A DNA stretch of 64,000 nt from Gonocerus acuteangulatus (taxonomy: Eukaryota; Arthropoda; Insecta; Hemiptera; Coreidae): NCBI GenBank assembly GCA_946811695.1, contig OX328125.1:98225210-98289209 (forward strand). Reading direction: 5' to 3'. Positions 57,892 to 64,000 of this stretch are shown piece by piece. The position numbers were made by a program, and so were the translations under genes. The notes beneath the pieces are model-generated. The model did not search any database and was not told the origin of the DNA. It saw only the letters and a program-made list of their open reading frames with translations. Position 1 is the stretch's first letter; every line of letters begins with the position of its first letter.

Positions 57892-57967
<76 letters not shown>

Positions 57968-59198
57968 CTGTTCGCGGATTTCTGGCCTCCCTAATGGTCC
58001 GATTTTGATGAAATTTGGTACGAAAATCTGTCGCCTGATTTGAAAGGTCAAGTTCGTTAACCAGCAAAATCCGCCCACTGGAAGATGGCGTTTGGGGCGA
58101 AATTCGCGCAAAAAAAATCGTAAGGCTTACGTTTTTGAGTTCATAAGCTTGTAAGTACTCGTTTTATATGCTTCTTTGGCTAGGAAAACGAATGAAACCA
58201 TTTTCAAGGCGATAGCTCAAACCGTTTTTGAGAAAACTGAAAAAATAATGTTTGAATGCCGTTTTTGGTTTAGGTACTTAGAATCATGGGATTCAGTTGA
58301 AACATTTACTGCATGTTCTACTTTCATTAAAACTAATTGTTGAAATTTTGGTTGCGTTTGGAGTTAAGGAAGGGTTAGAATAAAATATTTTATTAACAGA
58401 CATAAAAAAGTTTTGGTAACTTTGTATACTTTCCTTAATATCTCGAAAAAGGTTGAGAATTTGGGAAACGGAAGAATACCATTAGAAAGCTTACTAAATG
58501 CTCTACAAAAAAGGTTCTAATGAAAGTTTTGATTAGGAGATGTCAATCGGGGAAAAAAGTGCTTAAAACTTTAAAGTAATTGATTTCGCTTATTCGAACT
58601 GTTCTTCTTGTCTTTGATTTTGATACTTAAAATTATGGGATTCAGTTGAAACATTTTCTGCATGTTTGAATTTCATCAACACTAATATGTTAGAATTTTG
58701 GTTACGTTTGGAGCTAAGGAAGGATTAGAATAAAATATTTTATTAACAGACATGAAATGTTTTGGGAACTTCGTATACATTCCCTAATATCTCGAAGACG
58801 GTTAGGAATATTGGTAAACGGAGGGTTACCATGCGAAAGTTTACTAAATGTTCTACAAAAAAGATTCTGAAACAATTTTTGATTAGGCTATGTCAATCGG
58901 AGAAATAAGTGCTTAAACTTTGAAGTAATTGATTTCGTTTATTCGAACTATTCTTTTGGTCTGTTTTTTATTCCTTGTTATTTTTTAATTGCTTATAGTT
59001 GGATAATGTATTCGAAAATAAAGCAGGTTAAGTCTAATAACAAAAACAATTTATTGTTAGAAATATAGAGTTCCAAGATTCCAAGACCTTGTAACTAGCG
59101 GGACGGTTTCTAGTGTTGCCGACCCTTCCCTATTTGACAATAAAACAGATTAATTAAAATAAGAAAAACAATTCATTGTTAAAAATATATCAGGCTGT

Positions 59199-59287
59199 AC
59201 CAGTTTTGGATTTGTCGATTTCCTTCAAATGTCTTGAAACTGTCGAGGCTCCTACTCCGAGCTCTTTGGCATATTCCCTAGTGTTTT
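59199..59287 (-). pseudogene. Mariner-like transposase HTH fragment in a helentron
   Basis: Minus strand reads NTREYAKELGVGASTVSRHL then KEIDKSKTG, matching the helix-turn-helix of mariner transposases (T.RE.A..LGV..STVSRHL). About 29 codons, not present at the equivalent place in other helentron copies here. Confidence 0.6.
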
Positions 59288-60316
59288 TAATTGTTTATTG
59301 TAGTCAAATGTATTTGTCAATAAAACAGGATACGTATAATTAGAATCAATATTTTGTTTGTTAGAATTCGAAGATGCCGTATGAATATCTAGATTACAGT
59401 ACTGGTGTTGATTTCATTCTTTAGAATTATTCTTGGTATTCCCTATTTTCATCTGTTACCCATAGTTTTTTATTGTTAGTAGGTTTTTCTTATTGATTAT
59501 AGAATATAAATCTATTTGGCTATAAAACAGGATACGTAAAATTAGTGACAATATTTCGGAGATTTCTGAGCGAAATACTTTTAAGATTTTCTACCATCAC
59601 GAACGGCTTTTCTCCTCTATTTTTATCCACTAGATAGGCTTTATTTTGCATATTATTCTACATATAAGTTTTATTCATTAGGGGATTCTGATGAAATGTC
59701 GTGTTTTTGCTGTGGATTTTAAATACGATGTATCTAAGATTGGATAACATTAGCGAGTCTACATAGTTAAGAACCGACGACGGACTTCTTGCTATGATTT
59801 AGTCTACATATGTATATTAAGTCCTAAATCCAAAAAATAAACTTCACAACGGTTAGATACTATGAGCGAATATGGCTGTTCAATGCCCGTAGAAACAAGG
59901 GGGCCGCAGGAAATTTACCTGCTATGAGTTAATCCTCAAGAGCTGTAAATATACCCCAGGTATCTGCCGACACAAATACAAAGCCTAGGCGGAGAGCACC
60001 CCAAAAACTCAGATCCAAACATAAGGTTATATACTAAATATTCATAAAGACTACTTAGTTGTAAACCGATTCATCAATTAGCAATCAATAGTTTTATTAT
60101 TATTATGTTATTTTTATTATTATTTATGTTATTAGTAGCATATTATGTAATATATATCCAAATTGAAATTAATATCATGTGGTATTGTAAGTTAATATTA
60201 TAGTATTCTTAAGAATATTATCATTAGATATTAGAATTTAGTATAGGCCAATGTGCCTATAATACAATGAATAAATAAATAAATATCAAATGAGAATAGG
60301 GATATGAACAGGAACC

Positions 60317-60479
60317 GGGGTCTCCCGTGGTCTAATGGCCAGCGCCTTGGATTCATAAGCGGGAGATGGTGGGTTCGATTCCCAACCTCCGGCAGGAATT
60401 TTATCATCCCACGGCTCGCTGGTAAAATTCCTCGCTACACCCTGGATGTCGGCGCTAATGACCTAGATGTAGATGCGCC

Positions 60480-60533
<54 letters not shown>
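60317..60533 (+). mobile_element. SINE A inside a helentron
   Basis: GGGGTCTCCCGTGGTCTAAT (box A), GGTGGGTTCGATTCCC (box B), tail GATGCGCCGTA and about 50 A. 13-bp duplicates ATGAACAGGAACC (60304-60316) and ATGAACTGGAACC (60534-60546). Confidence 0.9.
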
Positions 60534-60536
<3 letters not shown>

Positions 60537-60630
60537 AACTGGAACCGCGTTAAGATCGCGGTTTAAGGGTCGGACTTTTTTTTTAATGTACATAAACGAC
60601 AAAACATGTGCAGTCCTAGAATAGTATATA

Positions 60631-60882
60631 TCGTCGATACAAATACAAACTAACGAATATGAAAAAATGCATCTTTCATTGTCCATCTTTAATAATTTCT
60701 GCTGGACTTATTTACGGCAAATTCTTCAATCTGACTTCACTCTATTAAAGGGAAAGTATTCCACTATGAAAAGGTCAAATCTGCCGAATATTTGACTGTC
60801 CAAAAAAAAGTTATGAATAAATACTTTTCCACTCTGAAAAGTGGTGATTTTCATATTCGTTAGTTTGCTTTTGTATCGACGA
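60631..60882 (-). mobile_element. Mariner-like MITE, copy 2
   Basis: 252 bp, inverse of 20841-21092, flanked by TA (60629-60630, 60883-60884). The hAT copy at 52180-52190 shows the site without it (ATAGTATATTTCATTAGG). Confidence 0.9.
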
Positions 60883-60945
60883 TATCATTAGGAGTCATAA
60901 TAAAACTACAAGTACCGAAAGTGATCTTTACTGCACCACTTGTGG

Positions 60946-61221
60946 ATTGATGATTACTTTAATTTAAAGACAAGAAGGATACGGGCCGTGTCTGATGGGA
61001 AAGATGGTAACGCAATCCACTTCCTCTTCCTGTCAGGTCGCCAAATACATAATGTTTTGGTTTTGAGGTATGTGCGTAATAACAATAAAAAATATTCGTT
61101 TTAAGTGTTTTATGTTTCAATTAAACCTAGAGCCATGTCATCAGAGACGTTTAAATAAAATTTCACAAAGGTCCCTCAAAATTATAAAGAGCCAATCAAA
61201 TGTGTTGGTAATAAAATCAGC
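60946..61221. other. Unassigned stretch
   Basis: No repeat or coding recognised; the plus-strand frame that begins here runs into GATTAC repeats and is an artefact. Confidence 0.4.
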
Positions 61222-62077
61222 CAGAGTTGGGCGTAATCGTAATCATGATTACGATTACGATTATAATTATAGGCTCTCGAGATATGATTACAATTACGAT
61301 TATAATCACAGACTCTGGAAGTATGATTACGATTACGATTATAATCGTAATTACAGCTGTGATTACGATTACACTTGTAATCACAATTGAAAGTATAATT
61401 ACACTTGTAATCACAACTGAAAGTATAATTACACTTGTAATCGCAACATTTTTCTGTAATTACAACTGTAATCACAATTTTTTTCTGTAATTACGAATAT
61501 ATTCACAGCTGTTTCTGTGATTACACTTGTAATTGCAACTAATTTATCTGCAATTACAACTGTAATCACAATTTTTTTCTATGATTACGGCTGTAATCAC
61601 AGATGTTTCTGTGATTACCAACGTAATCATAAATGTTTTGTGTAATTACGTCTGCAATCATATATTTTCTGTGATTACGAATGTAATCGCACCTTTTTTT
61701 CTGTGTTTTCAACTGTACTGACAATTTTGATCTTGTGAATACAGTTTCAAGAAGGGTTGTGAAAAATTTATCGATCGCTAAAAACTGATACCTCAGCATA
61801 ATTTAGCGCTACCTAATATACCCAGCGCTAAAAATTATCGCATACCGACGCCAGGGCGCTAATCCTTAATTTATTTATGAAATGTTTAAATATCGTGGTA
61901 GCTAATAGCTAATTAGCTTTAGCATGGGCGTATATAGAAAATAATTTAATATAATAATTTTGGCTGAGACCAATTCCGGGGTATGGAATACTAAAAATTT
62001 AGAGTTTGGAATAGTTTTAGGCAACTAAAACGTAAAATAAAATATTTTTTATGAACTAAGTGATATTATTTAATTTA

Positions 62078-62223
62078 AGGTAGGGATTGTCGGGGTTCGG
62101 TCACTGCTACTTAATAAAACTACATTTTATCGTAAAAATGGTTTTATTGTGCCGACGTTTTTGAACTTCAAGCCTTCATCAGGGCTGTAAAAAACAAGTA
62201 GGACGGTTGTAATACTGAAATAT

Positions 62224-62295
<72 letters not shown>

Positions 62296-63359
62296 ACCCT
62301 AGACGACCCATAGATATGCGATACATTCCCCACTTTAAAACTAGGACTATCGACATAGAACAAACTAAAAAATTTATATACGACTCTAAAAGATCCTATC
62401 CCACAAAAAGACAGGACCAACGTCGTCTACAGAATCCCCTGCATCACACCCAACTGCAATAGTGCGTACATTGGACAGACTAAAAACCCAGTAAAAAAAC
62501 GTATCAACAACCACAAAAACGATGTACGGAATAAAGACAGCTTTAACTAGTCATGCCATCACAGACGGACATGACTTTGGTTTTGACCAATACTCCATCC
62601 TTTTCACTGAATCCAACAAGACAAACGCCTCCTTTCCGAATCAATTTTTATCCACCTAGAAAATAACCCAGTTAATGACAAAATTGATAAAGAAGTCATC
62701 TCCTCTACCTACTCCAACATCTTCCATTTATTAAAAACTCCATCCTAATCCTATATACCGCCTGCAATATAGCCCTTTGTACCTGCCTCCCTTTCCATTA
62801 ACACAACATTTTATAACTTTATGACCCCTTACTGTACTTCGCCACTTTCGCCGCTCTTTCTTTCATCTTCTATGTTCTCTGTCCATTGGGTGGTCCAGAA
62901 CCCCCCCCCCTCACCAACTCCTTTCTTCCTATGTTTCCCTGTATTAACTGTCAGAAATGATCCCGCATTTGTGAGGAATAGTTCTCTATCTTCCCATCGG
63001 TAAGCCCATATTGTTATTTTTATATCTACTCTAATGTAATCTGTTATTCTTATATCTGTTCTCCTAATAATCTAAGCACATTGTTCTTCTATATATTATG
63101 TTTTAGTATATTATGTTTTTTGTATTTTTCCATATAAGTATGTGTATGTGTGTACGTAGGCATATATATATATATATATGTATATTTCAGTATTTTTTTT
63201 TTGTTTTTTACAGCCCTGATGTATGCTTGAAGTTCAAGCCGAAACGTCCGCACAATAAAACCATTTTTACGATAAAATGTAGTTTTATTAAGTAGCAGTG
63301 ACCGAACCCCGACAATCCCTACCTTGCATCATCTACGGTCAACGATCTCCTCTCAATCA
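62078..63359 (+). mobile_element. Penelope-like element with inverted pLTRs
   Basis: Left end (62078-62200) is the inverse of the right pLTR (63200-63359). Flanked by the 13-bp duplicate ATTATTTAATTTA (62065-62077, 63360-63372). It contains (TA)n, an endonuclease remnant and a C-rich 3' region. No reverse transcriptase remains. Confidence 0.85.
62350..62748 (+). pseudogene. Penelope GIY-YIG endonuclease remnant
   Basis: VVYRIPCITPNCNSAYIGQT followed by KKRINNHKNDV; then, after a one-base shift near 62550, SHAITDGHDFGFDQYSILF; and after another near 62625, RLLSESIFIHLENNPV to a TAA at 62748. VY.IPC..C...YIGQT....R...H is the Penelope-type GIY-YIG signature. Two frameshifts make it inactive. 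Confidence 0.85.
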
Positions 63360-63551
63360 ATTATTTAATTTATTTTTAAGGGTTTTACGACAGGTTTTTA
63401 CCATCAAATCAAAATTTTGGGGTGGGGGGTTTGCAGTCCTCTCAGCCCCCCCTTATAGACGCCCATGAGCATTAGTTAAAGTTACAACTATAACATTTTC
63501 CAGTCCCCACAGGTCCACTTCCGACCAGCTTTGAGCAACTTCCAGGGGCTC

Positions 63552-63652
63552 GAAATTTTTAGTATTCCATACCCCGGAAATGGTCTCAGCCCCCCCCCCC
63601 CCCCCCGAAATTTTCCTAGCCCCTCCCGATATTATTTTGTATGTACGCTCAT
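63552..63652. mobile_element. CATGGGCG-family MITE fragment
   Basis: GTATTCCATACCCCGGAAAT, a 17-base C-run and TGTACGCTCATG: one end of the MITE in reverse, lying inside the palindromic element's right arm. Confidence 0.55.
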
Positions 63653-64000
63653 GCTAATGATGATATTTAAACATTGCATAAATAAATTAAGGATTAGAGC
63701 CCTGGCGTCGGTACGCGATAATTTTTAGCGCTGGGTATATTAGGTAGCGCTAAATTATGCTGAGGTATCAGTTTTTAGCGATCGGTAATTTTTTCACAAC
63801 CCTTCTTGAAACAGTATTCACAAGATCAAAGTTGTCAGTACAGTGGAAAACACAGAAAAAAAGGTGCGATTACATTCGTAATCACAGAAAATTTGTGATT
63901 ACAGTCGTAATTACAGAAAACATTTATGATTACGTTGGTAATCACAGAAACATCTGTGATTACAGCCGTAATCATAGAAAAAAAATTGTGATTACAGTTG

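Larger units (their letters stand above)
57752..60580 (-). mobile_element. Helentron family 1, long subfamily, complete
   Basis: 3' end at the left (TTAGCGCGGTTCC.. hairpin), 5' end at the right (CGGACTTT). It contains (TA)n (57890-57963), five or more modules, a SINE A, and a block (59840-60070) shared with 11340-11560. It was inserted into a run of T in the hAT-like element, which fits T/T targeting by helentrons. Confidence 0.85.
57597..60945 (-). mobile_element. hAT-like element split by helentron and MITE
   Basis: Left end CAGGGCCGCCACATGGGG through GGATCTATATTTT, then resumed at 60581 (AATGTACATAAACGAC) and again after the MITE (CATTAGGAGTCATAATAAAA). It is the reverse of 51958-52420. 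Its far end is missing at about 60945. Confidence 0.8.
61923..63467. mobile_element. hAT-like MITE (CATGGGCG family) split by a Penelope element
   Basis: CATGGGCGTATATAG at the left, TATAGACGCCCATG at the right, flanks AGCTTTAG (61915-61922) and AGCATTAG (63468-63475). Interrupted at 62077. Confidence 0.8.
61222..64000. mobile_element. Palindromic hAT-like element, runs off the edge
   Basis: Starts CAGAGTTGGGCGTAATCG. The left arm (61222-61922) consists of GATTAC/GTAATC palindromic units and then a TAGCGCTACC..CAGCGCTAAAAATTATCG block. The right arm (63468-64000) is its inverse and is cut by the window end. The centre holds a hAT MITE. Confidence 0.7.

Noticed and set aside
60317..60400. tRNA gene
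   Set aside because: Box A and box B are present, but the sequence continues into a SINE body with poly-A and target duplicates. The other SINE heads (5465, 28060, 42560, 51945) were rejected as tRNAs for the same reason.
61070..61490. Asp-Tyr-Asn and Ile-Thr rich frames
   Set aside because: Produced by GATTAC/GTAATC units of the palindromic element on both strands.
61222..64000. CRISPR-like array of short repeats
   Set aside because: The units are short palindromes without regular spacers, in eukaryotic transposon arms.

Overview
This window is insect nuclear DNA: AT-rich, intron-bearing and saturated with nested transposable elements. The insect assignment rests on one intact five-exon gene of the insect odorant receptor family (7tm_6), read on the minus strand from 51698 to 39577. 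No order or species can be assigned from the sequence. Nothing looks bacterial, and no rRNA, free-standing tRNA or CRISPR array is present. Nearly all open frames are microsatellite artefacts (Tyr-Ile or Phe/Lys runs) or transposon debris. || Layout. 1-8.2 kb is a diverged direct copy of 42.7-48.7 kb; it carries exons 2 and 3 of a second odorant receptor, but no exon 1 is visible. It has been invaded by rolling-circle elements (helentron family 2), SINEs and a hAT-like MITE. 8.2-12.7 kb is mostly rolling-circle (helentron family 1) sequence. 12758-20729 is a DNA transposon with CACTG-type inverted repeats and a 3-bp TAA duplication. It carries a broken gene of an uncharacterised arthropod protein family that I read as its transposase; the frame is cut twice by helentron insertions. 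20.7-26.1 kb is a MITE followed by tandem helentrons. 26.1-33.7 kb holds SINEs, a possible solo LTR, Penelope-like and RTE-like remnants and a Harbinger transposase fragment. 33.9-36.8 kb is a Penelope-like element split by a deleted Ty3/Gypsy LTR element. 37350-38814 is a helentron carrying a SINE. || 39.6-51.7 kb is the odorant receptor gene. Its introns hold a Penelope pLTR, SINEs, a CR1/Jockey-like reverse transcriptase remnant, a 1.19-kb inverted-repeat transposon and an I-like element that was itself hit by a 1000-bp palindromic hAT-like element. 51.9-54.1 kb is one SINE split by two DNA elements. 55.5-56.4 kb is an RTE-like 3' end. 57.6-60.9 kb is a four-component nest (hAT-like element containing a helentron with its own SINE, plus a mariner-like MITE). 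61.2-64 kb is another palindromic hAT-like element interrupted by a hAT MITE that holds a Penelope-like element; it runs off the right edge. || How the parts relate. The only plausible host function is odour detection by the one complete receptor. Everything else is a layered record of mobile-element activity. Several layers can be ordered because target-site duplications, paralogous empty sites and interrupted frames are visible. The least-described parts are the CACTG-ended transposon with its orphan gene family, two helentron families that share a 5' end but differ in 3' hairpin, a likely helentron read-through, and the palindromic hAT-like elements built from satellite-like units.
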